Assembly (NCBI GenBank): GCA_019639195.1 | Contig: JAHBSI010000001.1 | Coordinates: 310,001 to 374,000 of the forward strand | DNA: 64,000 bases | Direction: 5' to 3' | DNA from: Acidobacteriota bacterium | GTDB taxonomy: Bacteria; Acidobacteriota; Blastocatellia; Pyrinomonadales; Pyrinomonadaceae | Part shown: piece by piece, positions 1 through 7,569 of the stretch | How positions within the stretch are numbered: position 1 is the first letter of the stretch | Layout: the number at the start of each line of letters is the position of its first letter | Translations under genes and position numbers: made by a program | Notes under the pieces: model-generated | What the model was told of the DNA's origin: nothing | The model's input: only the letters and a program-made list of their open reading frames with translations | Databases searched by the model: none

Positions 1-2
1 TG

Positions 3-590
3 CTCGACGGCGTTGAATTCCCCGTCGGCATAACGAAGGTCGATCGTGACAAACTCTACGGCAGGATCGAGATCGAGGCTTTCGATGAAAAAGGCCGCGA
101 GGCGGAGTTGCGTATTTTGGCGGCCGACGGCAAGACCCTGATCAACAAGGGCGGCACTGCGCTTGCCACGATCACCGACAAAGGCGACTCGGTCGATCGC
201 AATGAGTTGATCCCGATCACCGAAGACGGTGACGAGATCGAACAAGTTCCTTCGTCATTCAATCAAAACAACATCCTCGAAAAAGCCAAAGTTGACGACT
301 ATCTGCTCCAGATCGTAAAAAGCGTGTATCTCGTCAGTCCGTTCGAAGACGCTGATATTTCGCCGCTGATCGATCAGGTCTCGGCCGGGCAGATATACGG
401 ATTTCCGTTCAGTTATCGCGGCGGCGTTGAATACGACAGCGCATATCTTATCGGCAGCGGAAAGGACGCTTTCATCGTCACCGGCAAGCAGGCCGAGCTT
501 GATTTCATCAAGCTGAACGAGATCGCCGTACTAAACAACGACGAAGAAGACGAGATCTCGGTCGATGATCTTGATTTTGACCTGATGTAG
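3..590 (+). CDS. Hypothetical protein, 5' end cut off by the window edge
   Basis: The frame is open from the first bases, so the N-terminus lies outside the window; 195 residues remain. I do not recognise the family. The visible part has a beta-rich N-terminal half (begins LDGVEFPVGITKVDRDKLYG, with the phrase KTLINKGGTA) and an alpha/beta second half. It ends in a strongly acidic tail (NNDEEDEISVDDLDFDLM). There is no signal peptide or membrane segment in what is visible, so it is probably cytoplasmic. The next gene starts 12 bases downstream and the following two are overlapping or 9 bases apart, so it very likely belongs to the same operon as the DNA ligase and the primase-HAD fusion. An acidic tail could suit a nucleic-acid mimic or a protein-protein contact, but that is only a guess. 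Confidence 0.8.
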   Translation, partial: LDGVEFPVGITKVDRDKLYGRIEIEAFDEKGREAELRILAADGKTLINKGGTALATITDKGDSVDRNELIPITEDGDEIEQVPSSFNQNNILEKAKVDDYLLQIVKSVYLVSPFEDADISPLIDQVSAGQIYGFPFSYRGGVEYDSAYLIGSGKDAFIVTGKQAELDFIKLNEIAVLNNDEEDEISVDDLDFDLM

Positions 591-602
591 TTTTTAATCG
601 CG

Positions 603-1310
603 ATGTCGATAAATATCAACAACCAGAAGAACCGTGATGCAGTCGTTGCGACCGAGGCCTTGATGCCGCGGCGTTCAGTGCGGTATCTGAACGAAAAGGG
701 CCGTCCGACCTCGACAAAAAAACTCCTGAAGACCGACGTCGAACACGACCTGCCCGAGCTTCTGAAAAAGAGCAAGAAGATCGAAAAGGTCGCGTCAGCC
801 TTGATAAAAGGCGACCCGGAAATAGACATCGAATCTTTCGGGATGTTCCTATCCGACCTTTCGCGCGTTTATGTGACGGCAAAAGGAATCGTCCATTTGA
901 TCGAGGAGATCGAGGTCGTTTACAACCCCGACGGAACTGAACGGGAACGTCGTCCCCGCATCAAAGAACCGCAAAATATGAACGGCGAGTTCCCGATGCG
1001 TTGGACCGGCAAGTTCATCAAAAAGGACGAAGCGATTCACAAGTTCGTCTTTACGAACAAGAAACAGCTCGTTCACGTAAACGGCCTGACGTTCGATTTT
1101 CTATACGAGATGGCAAAGGAACTTGCCGAAAAGAACGCTCTTTTACTTCTTCGCGGCGGCGAGAAAGGGAATGAGGCGCTAATCATGAACCGCGGCGGCA
1201 AACCGTATAACGCGTTCCTAGAGGGCCGGATCAAGGGAGATGCTTATTGCCTTATCCTGCACCTCTCAAACATGGAGCTAAAGCGGCCGGCGATGCTTGC
1301 AGATGCATAA
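603..1310 (+). CDS. Hypothetical protein, second gene of the ligase-primase operon
   Basis: A soluble 235-residue protein that I do not recognise. It is rich in lysine and glutamate in the first half (residues 30-75), then has a mixed alpha/beta section with a basic patch (ERERRPRIKEP). There is no signal peptide, transmembrane helix or cysteine cluster. The start ATG is 12 bases after the stop of the upstream gene. The 3' end overlaps the start of the DNA ligase gene by 8 to 14 bases depending on which ligase start is used, which points to translational coupling. Membership of the same transcription unit as a ligase and a primase-like polymerase suggests a role on nucleic acids, but nothing in the sequence proves this. 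Confidence 0.8.
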   Translation: MSININNQKNRDAVVATEALMPRRSVRYLNEKGRPTSTKKLLKTDVEHDLPELLKKSKKIEKVASALIKGDPEIDIESFGMFLSDLSRVYVTAKGIVHLIEEIEVVYNPDGTERERRPRIKEPQNMNGEFPMRWTGKFIKKDEAIHKFVFTNKKQLVHVNGLTFDFLYEMAKELAEKNALLLLRGGEKGNEALIMNRGGKPYNAFLEGRIKGDAYCLILHLSNMELKRPAMLADA

Positions 1311-2760
1311 ACTCGACTTCAACAAAAAGAAATTCACCTGCAAGCACGGCTATTGCACCGGAAAGGCGATCGACCTTGCCGATCCGTCGCTCCACGTAAA
1401 AGCACAAGAATACAAACGGCGCGTCAGCAATATGATGCGTGCGATCTCGCCCGAAGATATCGCCCGCATCCCAAAAGCGAGGAATTATTCCGTATCGAGA
1501 AAATACGACGGCGAGAACGCGATGCTGTTCTTTGACGGCAGCCGGATGCTTTCGGTAAATGCCGGCGGGACGGTTCGCGTGGGGCTTCCGGCCTTTGATG
1601 AGGCTGCGGAATTGTTGAAGAAAGCGAAGGTAAGGTCCTGCACACTAGCCGCCGAGATCTACGTTCAAAAGGGAGCGTCCAAGGCGCATCCCGTGCAGCA
1701 GGTCGTGCGTGTACTTCGAAATCCGCCGTCAAAGGAAAAGCTCGAGGACCTCGGCGTTGCGGTATTCGACGTGATAGAGGCGGACGGCGAACAGGCTTCG
1801 AGCGTTGTCGAGGTCTATTCGCTCCTTGCAAAATGGTTCGGTAAGGCGAAGCGGATCCATCCTGCTGAAAATCGCTTCGTTGATAAAACGGAAGCCCTTA
1901 TGCTGGCCTTCACCGAATGGGTCGTTGGCGACGGAGCCGAAGGCCTCGTCGTCCGCAACGATCAGACCGGTTGGTTCAAGATCAAGCTCCGACACAACCT
2001 TGACGTTGCCGTTATCGGTTATTCCGAAGGCACGGACGACCGCAAAGGTATGCTGCACGATCTCCTTGTCGCCGTGATCCGCGAGGATGGCACGTTTCAG
2101 GAATTCACGCGTGTAGGCGGCGGTTTCACCGAAGAAGACCGTAAGACGATCGCCGCTGAACTAAAACGCCGCGTTGTCCCGTCGGATTATGTTGCGGTCA
2201 ACAACGATTATGTTGCGTACGAGATGATCCGTCCCGGCCCGGTGATCGAGATCTCGTGCCTTGATCTTATCGCCGAACGTGCGCGCGGCGGCCCTGTGAA
2301 GCGAATGGTGCTCGATTGGGACGGCAAGAAATATACCGCCCTGCTTCGGATGCCGTTGGTGAGCGTTATCTCGCCGCAGTTCATCGGCATTCGCGACGAT
2401 AAGGAAGCGGTCGCCGACGATGTTTCGATCAGGCAGGTGACCGACCTCATTACGATCCCGGACGCTGAAAAGTCGGCTCACGCAGACGATGCCCCGGAGA
2501 GCGAGATCCTGGAACGCACTGTTTACACCAAGGTGATGAAAGGCAACACGATGGTCCGAAAGCTTCTTTTGTGGAAGACAAATAAGCAGGATCGAGGCGA
2601 CTTTCCCGGCTATGTCGTTTATCTGACGGACTTTAGCCCGAACCGCAAAGACCCGCTTGAGCGCGACATCAAGATCTCGAACAACGAAAAGACCGCCCGG
2701 AAGTTCTTCAAGGAACTTGCCGAAAAGAATTTCATCGGCGGTTGGGAAAAAGTGGAATAG
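1297..2760 (+). CDS. ATP-dependent DNA ligase
   Basis: 487 residues. The nucleotidyltransferase motifs are visible: motif I SRKYDGE with the AMP-accepting lysine at K69, motif III-like LAAEIYV, motif IV EGLVVRND and motif V WFKIKLRH. An OB-fold-like part follows, containing VIGYSEGTDDRKG and VGGGFTEED, as in DNA ligases rather than RNA ligases. The family seals nicks using ATP. Two features go beyond a minimal ligase: an N-terminal section with C-x4-C (FTCKHGYCTGKA), and about 100 extra C-terminal residues rich in K/R. The start is either TTG at 1297 or ATG at 1303; both overlap the preceding gene. The primase-HAD gene begins 9 bases after the stop. With that partner it could perform gap filling and sealing of DNA ends. 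This is not the NAD-dependent replicative ligase. Confidence 0.9.
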   Translation: MQMHKLDFNKKKFTCKHGYCTGKAIDLADPSLHVKAQEYKRRVSNMMRAISPEDIARIPKARNYSVSRKYDGENAMLFFDGSRMLSVNAGGTVRVGLPAFDEAAELLKKAKVRSCTLAAEIYVQKGASKAHPVQQVVRVLRNPPSKEKLEDLGVAVFDVIEADGEQASSVVEVYSLLAKWFGKAKRIHPAENRFVDKTEALMLAFTEWVVGDGAEGLVVRNDQTGWFKIKLRHNLDVAVIGYSEGTDDRKGMLHDLLVAVIREDGTFQEFTRVGGGFTEEDRKTIAAELKRRVVPSDYVAVNNDYVAYEMIRPGPVIEISCLDLIAERARGGPVKRMVLDWDGKKYTALLRMPLVSVISPQFIGIRDDKEAVADDVSIRQVTDLITIPDAEKSAHADDAPESEILERTVYTKVMKGNTMVRKLLLWKTNKQDRGDFPGYVVYLTDFSPNRKDPLERDIKISNNEKTARKFFKELAEKNFIGGWEKVE

Positions 2761-2769
2761 AACGACCGG

Positions 2770-4026
2770 ATGGCTGCACCGTTTTTCGAATTTGCAGGCG
2801 ACAAACGCCTTCTTTGGATCGCACAGGAATGGGTGCGGCATTCGGACGATCTTGCCGACTGGGCGATGGAACGGCTCGTTAACCGCCGCGATGTATGGAG
2901 CCAATACACGCTTCGTGACGGCAAGATCGGTGTCGTGATGCTGCCGATACCGGAACGCCGCAAACTTGGCACCGATATGGTCACCCACACCAAGCTCGCG
3001 CGTCATTTTGCGGCAAAGTCTCCAGCCCATCTCATCGGGCTTTTCTCGATCAGCGATCACAGCACCTGCAAATGGTTCGCGATCGATGTCGATCTTCACG
3101 ACGAATCAGTACCAAACGCCGGCGAGATCGCGGGTGCGAATTTCGAGGCGGCGTACGCGTGGGCCGAGCGGCTTCGCGAAATGGGAATGGACCCGATGCT
3201 TCTTGACAGCAACGGCGTTGGCGGCTATCACGTTTGGGTCCTTTTTGACAAAGAATATCCGCTTGCCGATGTTTATGATTTCGTGGACGAGATCCGCAGC
3301 GAATGGCAAAGTTTTAACCTGCCGCGAAAGCCTGAAATGTTCCCGCCAAAACGGCAGGTCGCGCCCGACGATCTTCCATACACGCTGCGGGTTCCCGGCC
3401 GACATCACACGCGGCATCACTACACGCGGATCTGGAATTTTTACGCGCTTGCCGGCGAGAACGACTGGCTAGAAGGCGGCGAGGCCATCGAGGCGATGAT
3501 GGCAACGCGGCCGTCAAAGCTGCCAAAGCGTAAGAAAACAAGGCAAAAAGCAACACTTAAGCCGGTACCAAAGCCGAAGAATACTGCTAAGACTGCGGCA
3601 AAGCGCAAACCTCGGGTCTGTGTTGACCTCGATGGTGTGCTTGCTCAATACGACAAGTGGCGCGGTGTCGATCACATCGGTGAACCGGTCGAGGGAGCCC
3701 TTGAGTTTATGAAGAAGCTCTCGCGTTTTGCCGAGATCACGATCTTCTCTTCTCGTTGCGCTCAGGATGTGCTCGAAGGCTCGATAATTACGCCGGGCCA
3801 GCTTCGCGTTCGCGTGATCGAGTGGCTCGATAAGCATAAATTCCCCTATTCGGACGTTTACATCGGCCAGGGAAAGCCGCGTGCCGCTGCCTTTATCGAC
3901 GATCGCGCCGTACTTTGCAGCCCGCAGAACGACGAGGATGCGTTTGAAACGGCTCTCGCGCAAACTCGCATTCTTGTCAAAAAACCTCACGGCCTGCCGA
4001 ACAAGACAGTTACGCGTTCGGCTTAA
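2770..4026 (+). CDS. AEP primase/polymerase-like domain fused to a HAD-family phosphatase domain
   Basis: 418 residues in two domains joined by a Lys/Pro-rich linker (about 249-282). The N-terminal domain resembles the archaeo-eukaryotic primase superfamily: the metal-binding pair is D106-x-D108 (FAIDVDLHD), the nucleotide-binding motif is SNGVGGYHVW (H154), and a His/Arg-rich segment (RVPGRHHTRHHYTR) follows. It looks closest to the AEP domain of TOTE-type conflict proteins and to the LigD polymerase. The C-terminal domain has HAD motifs: DLDGV (D286, D288), FSSR (S327/S328), K369 and FIDDRA (D377, D378), the pattern of small nucleotide or polynucleotide phosphatases. The gene is directly downstream of the ATP ligase. 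Inferred role: synthesis at DNA ends plus removal of terminal phosphates before ligation. Domain calls are by motif; no alignment was run. Confidence 0.82.
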   Translation: MAAPFFEFAGDKRLLWIAQEWVRHSDDLADWAMERLVNRRDVWSQYTLRDGKIGVVMLPIPERRKLGTDMVTHTKLARHFAAKSPAHLIGLFSISDHSTCKWFAIDVDLHDESVPNAGEIAGANFEAAYAWAERLREMGMDPMLLDSNGVGGYHVWVLFDKEYPLADVYDFVDEIRSEWQSFNLPRKPEMFPPKRQVAPDDLPYTLRVPGRHHTRHHYTRIWNFYALAGENDWLEGGEAIEAMMATRPSKLPKRKKTRQKATLKPVPKPKNTAKTAAKRKPRVCVDLDGVLAQYDKWRGVDHIGEPVEGALEFMKKLSRFAEITIFSSRCAQDVLEGSIITPGQLRVRVIEWLDKHKFPYSDVYIGQGKPRAAAFIDDRAVLCSPQNDEDAFETALAQTRILVKKPHGLPNKTVTRSA

Positions 4027-4126
4027 GCGCTTAATTTTTTCCTTGTCTTTGCCCTCCGCCTATGTTAGAAACATTCAAGTAACGTCTTCAGCAGCCAAAG
4101 CTAAACATTGCAAGGAAAATAAATTA

Positions 4127-4459
4127 GTGACTGAAAATACGTCATTCGACGTGGATCCCCTCGTCGAAAATGTGTCCCCGGAACCGGCGGTCGTCGTAAT
4201 TGCCGGTGATTATCTGAACAAACTGACGGGCGAGAAGATCGAGCGCGAGTGCAAAGACAAGCTCGATGCGGGTGCAAGGGAGATCGTCGTCGATTTCTCG
4301 CAGACTGAAATTATCAACTCGATCGGCATCTCGATCCTGCTGGGCGTGATCGACAACGCCCAAATGGCCGGTGCAAAGGTCGTCTTCTCTGACCTAAAGC
4401 CCGAATCTGCTGAGCTTTTCGACATGCTCGGCCTTACAAAACACGTTACGCTCCAATAA
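4127..4459 (+). CDS. STAS-domain protein (anti-sigma factor antagonist-like)
   Basis: I place the start at GTG 4127, preceded by an AAGGA ribosome site at 4112-4116. This gives 110 residues, which is a single STAS domain with no room for more. The pattern VVDFSQTEIINSIGISIL corresponds to the helix-1 region of SpoIIAA/RsbV antagonists, with candidate phosphorylatable serines at S65 and S69. In that family, unphosphorylated protein binds a serine kinase/anti-sigma factor. No such kinase is encoded in the window. The HD-GYP gene begins 12 bases downstream, so the pair may form one signalling unit. A longer frame open to 3881 exists, but it runs through the end of the previous gene and has no homology-like content. 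Confidence 0.85.
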   Translation: MTENTSFDVDPLVENVSPEPAVVVIAGDYLNKLTGEKIERECKDKLDAGAREIVVDFSQTEIINSIGISILLGVIDNAQMAGAKVVFSDLKPESAELFDMLGLTKHVTLQ

Positions 4460-4471
4460 CTGCCACACGAA

Positions 4472-5746
4472 ATGATCGAACAAAGCCCAAAGCTCATTCA
4501 TGCCTTCGGCGCACTCGCCGAACTCGGTCAGGAAGTCGCCAACAAGAATAATTTTCAGGAAACGATACGCACGTCGCTGCATTTGCTTTCCGGTGCATTG
4601 GGAATAATGCGCGGCGGCGTCGCACGTTATTCGCGGTATGCACGCGAGATGAACATGCTCGCGATCCGCGGGCTCGGTGATGAATTCCCGCTTTCGCTCT
4701 CGGTATGCGTCGAGGATGAACGTCAATTCCTCACGAACGGTCTGAATGCGATAGACGCACACGCGGCCCGCGTACTGCCTTTCTTTCAGGTATATGCCGC
4801 GAGTTTTGAACGACGGCATATCGAGCTTTTCATTCCGCTGATCATTCGCGACGAGATCGTCGGCGGGCTTTTCCTGGGCGAAAAAGCGACGGGTGAGCCG
4901 TATTCTTCGTACGAAAAAGAGATCATCTGCGCTATGGGCAGGCACATCGGCGTTGCTATCTCGCAGCGGAATTTACTGGCCGAGATCGAGCGTCACAGCG
5001 AAGAGAACCGCAGGCTCTTTGAGGACCTTCGCCGCACTTACGCCGATACGGTGAAGGCGTTCGCAACGGCGATCGACTGCAAAGATAAATATACCGAGGG
5101 GCATTCTGTTCGCGTCGGAAAATATACCGAGCTGATCGCACGAGAACTTGAATGGTCGCCCGAGCAGATCGAGGGTGCGGCAACCGCAGGCTATCTGCAC
5201 GATGTCGGCAAACTTACCGTCGAACGCAAGATAATCAACGCTCCGTACCGCATAAATGCAAAGGAATCTGCCGAACTCAACAAACATCCGAGCGTCGGTT
5301 ACGAGATCCTTCAGGCGATACATCATCCGTTTACGGACGTGCCGCTAGCGGCGAAATATCACCACGAACGCCTCGATGGCCGCGGATATCCGGACGGGCT
5401 TTATGACCGCGAGATCCCGTACATCGCGAAGGTCGTAAATCTCGCTGATTCGTTCGACGCGATGACGACCGATCGCCCGTATAAAGCACGCCGGGCGGCT
5501 ATCGACGTCGTCGATGACCTGCGGCGTAACGCCGGCAAGCAGTTCGCACCCGAACTCGTTATCGCATTTTTGCGGGGAGTTTTGCGTGAACTCAAGAGCG
5601 AGACAAAGGATCGTCGCTTCCGGCGACTCCTCGGCCGTGAGTATATGGAAGCTGAGGGACTTGCTCCGGCCATCACCGGTGCACTCAACGAACTCGCACC
5701 GACGAGTTCGCTGACATACATCGCTGCTCGGTCAGGCTCGGAATAG
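4472..5746 (+). CDS. GAF and HD-GYP domain cyclic-di-nucleotide phosphodiesterase
   Basis: 424 residues. The N-terminal part (about 10-170) has the length and pattern of a GAF-type sensor. A linker helix of about 30 residues follows. The HD-GYP domain has HDVGKL with the metal-ligand pair at H243-D244, the HKHP-like NKHPSVGYEIL, then HHERLDGRGYP (H297, H298, GYP at 305-307). HD-GYP proteins usually hydrolyse cyclic-di-GMP to GMP, some act on 3',3'-cGAMP. All key residues are present, so activity is expected. It lacks a transmembrane segment and is probably cytoplasmic. It sits 12 bases after the STAS gene, and its stop is only 7 bases from the stop of the convergent LysR gene, with no obvious terminator between them. 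Confidence 0.92.
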   Translation: MIEQSPKLIHAFGALAELGQEVANKNNFQETIRTSLHLLSGALGIMRGGVARYSRYAREMNMLAIRGLGDEFPLSLSVCVEDERQFLTNGLNAIDAHAARVLPFFQVYAASFERRHIELFIPLIIRDEIVGGLFLGEKATGEPYSSYEKEIICAMGRHIGVAISQRNLLAEIERHSEENRRLFEDLRRTYADTVKAFATAIDCKDKYTEGHSVRVGKYTELIARELEWSPEQIEGAATAGYLHDVGKLTVERKIINAPYRINAKESAELNKHPSVGYEILQAIHHPFTDVPLAAKYHHERLDGRGYPDGLYDREIPYIAKVVNLADSFDAMTTDRPYKARRAAIDVVDDLRRNAGKQFAPELVIAFLRGVLRELKSETKDRRFRRLLGREYMEAEGLAPAITGALNELAPTSSLTYIAARSGSE

Positions 5747-5753
5747 CACCGGC

Positions 5754-6638
5754 CTATTGGGCTTCGAGCAATGAGACGAATTTTTTGGCAGCGAGCGAGA
5801 GTTGGCGGTCGCTGCGGTAGATGACGCCAACGGTTCGGATCCAAAAATCCTCAGCAAGCGGCACGACCGAGAGCAATCCCGCTCGTCCGGCCTCGCTGAC
5901 TGACGGTTCCGGCAGGATCGCAAGCCCAAAACCGACCTCGACGGCACGCTTGATCGTCTCGATATTGTCGAATTCAGCTACTTTCTTAACCTCGACGCCA
6001 TTTTCCTTAAAAATTCGGTCGATCGCCTTGCGCGTCGGCACGTCGCGTTCGAAATGCACGAAATCCTCGCCTTCAAGATCGTGGGTCTTGATGCTCTTAC
6101 GGCCTGCGAACTTATGGTCCGGCGGTGCCACGAGGACTAGCCGATTCTCGGGCATATAAGCTATCGTGAGGCCTCTGCGCGGCTCGGGGTAGGCCAGGAT
6201 GCCTAATTCGACAACGCCGGTCAATACGTCGCGTACGACGCGTGTGGTTCGTGAATATTCGAGGTCGATCTTGGCCGCGGGGAATTTCTTCATGAATTCG
6301 CGGACCTTCGCCGGCAGTTCGTGCAGCCCGACGCTGTAAACTGTCGAGACCTTGACGGTCCCGCCGATCTTCCCGACCACGCTCCGCAGGCTTTCCTGCA
6401 GATGTTCGTATGCGGAAAGGACGCTCCGTGCCTCTCGGTAAAAGATCTCGCCCGCCGGCGTGAGTTTAACGTCGCGGCGGCCGCGGACGCGTTCGAGCAG
6501 ACGGCGGCTAAACTTTTCTTCGAGCCCGCGTATTTGCTGGCTTACGGCAGATTGGGTAATAAAATTGCGTTCGGCGGCGAGAGAGAAGTTTTCAAGTTCG
6601 ACGAGATCCGTAAAAACTTTTAGTGTTTCGATTTGCAT
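5754..6638 (-). CDS. LysR-family transcriptional regulator
   Basis: 294 residues from ATG at 6638. A TTG 15 bases upstream is possible but has no ribosome site, and the family typically begins with a short MxIETLKVF-like stretch as here. The N-terminal winged helix-turn-helix is clear (ENFSLAAERNFITQSAVSQQ then IRGLEEKF and KLTPAGEIFY). The rest is the periplasmic-binding-protein-like effector domain, with FWIRTVGVIYR near the end. The overall look is of the CysB/CbbR/YeiE side of the family. It is transcribed away from sdhC, with which it shares a 200-base upstream region, so it may control itself and the succinate dehydrogenase operon. The effector is unknown. Confidence 0.93.
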   Translation of the reverse strand: MQIETLKVFTDLVELENFSLAAERNFITQSAVSQQIRGLEEKFSRRLLERVRGRRDVKLTPAGEIFYREARSVLSAYEHLQESLRSVVGKIGGTVKVSTVYSVGLHELPAKVREFMKKFPAAKIDLEYSRTTRVVRDVLTGVVELGILAYPEPRRGLTIAYMPENRLVLVAPPDHKFAGRKSIKTHDLEGEDFVHFERDVPTRKAIDRIFKENGVEVKKVAEFDNIETIKRAVEVGFGLAILPEPSVSEAGRAGLLSVVPLAEDFWIRTVGVIYRSDRQLSLAAKKFVSLLEAQ

Positions 6639-6840
6639 TGCCTTTGACCGCAAGGAATTAGCAATTCTTTTTAATCCTCGCGATATTATTCATTTTACCT
6701 TATTTTTAGACGGAAGTAATATTAGCTGAGCTACAAAATCGTGTGCAGAGGATTTTAATTTCGGCGGATTGTGACCTAATATTTTAGGCGCCGGTCCCAA
6801 CAATCGAACAAAATGGAAGCAGCTTTTTCCTGAAAAGAAA

Positions 6841-7560
6841 ATGGCGATCAAATTTTCAACGACATTTCTTCTCCGTAAACTCCACCAGGTGACGGGAATC
6901 GTGCCGCTTGGCATGTTCTACTTCGTGCATTTATACACGAACCTGACGTCGATGAACGGCCCGAAGGTCTTCAATGACCACGTGCAGGACATCCACGACA
7001 TTCCGTTTCTCTTGTTCATCGAGGTTTTCGGAATATTCCTGCCGCTTGCGTATCACTCGATCTACGGCGTGCTGATCTCGGGCGAAGCGAAGGTGAATGT
7101 ACTCACGTATCCATACGCTCGGAACTGGTTCTACCTTTTCCAGCGGATAACGGGCATCTTTCTTTTCTTTTTCCTGCTGTTCCATCTGCTTAATTTCAGA
7201 TTCGGCCTTATTCCGGGCCTCAATATGACGCCGGTCGCGGGACACGCACAGGAGGCTTTCCAGATAGTGTCGCGGGAATTTCAAACTGCGTGGATCGTCG
7301 CGGTCTATATTCTTGGGGTTCTGGCAACAGCATGGCATCTTGCATATGGCACATTCCTGTTTGTCGTCGATTGGGGCGTTGTCATCGGTGAAAAGGCACA
7401 GAAACTCACGATCCGGGCCGCGATCGCACTCGCTATTGTGCTCGGCCTTGTTGGCGTGAACGCAGTATTTTCCTTTGTTCGGCCTTGCGGCCTGATGCCG
7501 CAGTCGCTGTGCGAGTCACCGCGTGCCAGCCGCTCGATCACTGCACCGTCAAGGTTCTAA
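6841..7560 (+). CDS. sdhC: Succinate dehydrogenase cytochrome b subunit
   Basis: 239 residues with about five membrane helices, the single-polypeptide anchor type found in Bacillus and in epsilon- and acidobacterial enzymes, not the paired SdhC/SdhD type. Conserved histidines expected to bind two haems lie in KLHQVTG, YFVHLYTN, AYHSIYG, LLFHLLNF and TAWHLAYG. The protein anchors the flavoprotein and iron-sulfur subunits and passes electrons between succinate and quinone. The gene starts the operon; sdhA follows 9 bases after the stop. The last 20 residues after the final helix are cysteine- and serine-rich and unlike the core. No separate sdhD is present, as expected for this type. Confidence 0.92.
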   Translation: MAIKFSTTFLLRKLHQVTGIVPLGMFYFVHLYTNLTSMNGPKVFNDHVQDIHDIPFLLFIEVFGIFLPLAYHSIYGVLISGEAKVNVLTYPYARNWFYLFQRITGIFLFFFLLFHLLNFRFGLIPGLNMTPVAGHAQEAFQIVSREFQTAWIVAVYILGVLATAWHLAYGTFLFVVDWGVVIGEKAQKLTIRAAIALAIVLGLVGVNAVFSFVRPCGLMPQSLCESPRASRSITAPSRF

Positions 7561-7569
7561 AATTTTCTT

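Noticed and set aside
1..4026. Classical Ku/LigD non-homologous end joining operon
   Set aside because: No Ku gene is visible and the phosphoesterase domain of LigD is replaced by a HAD-type domain. The similarity is functional only.
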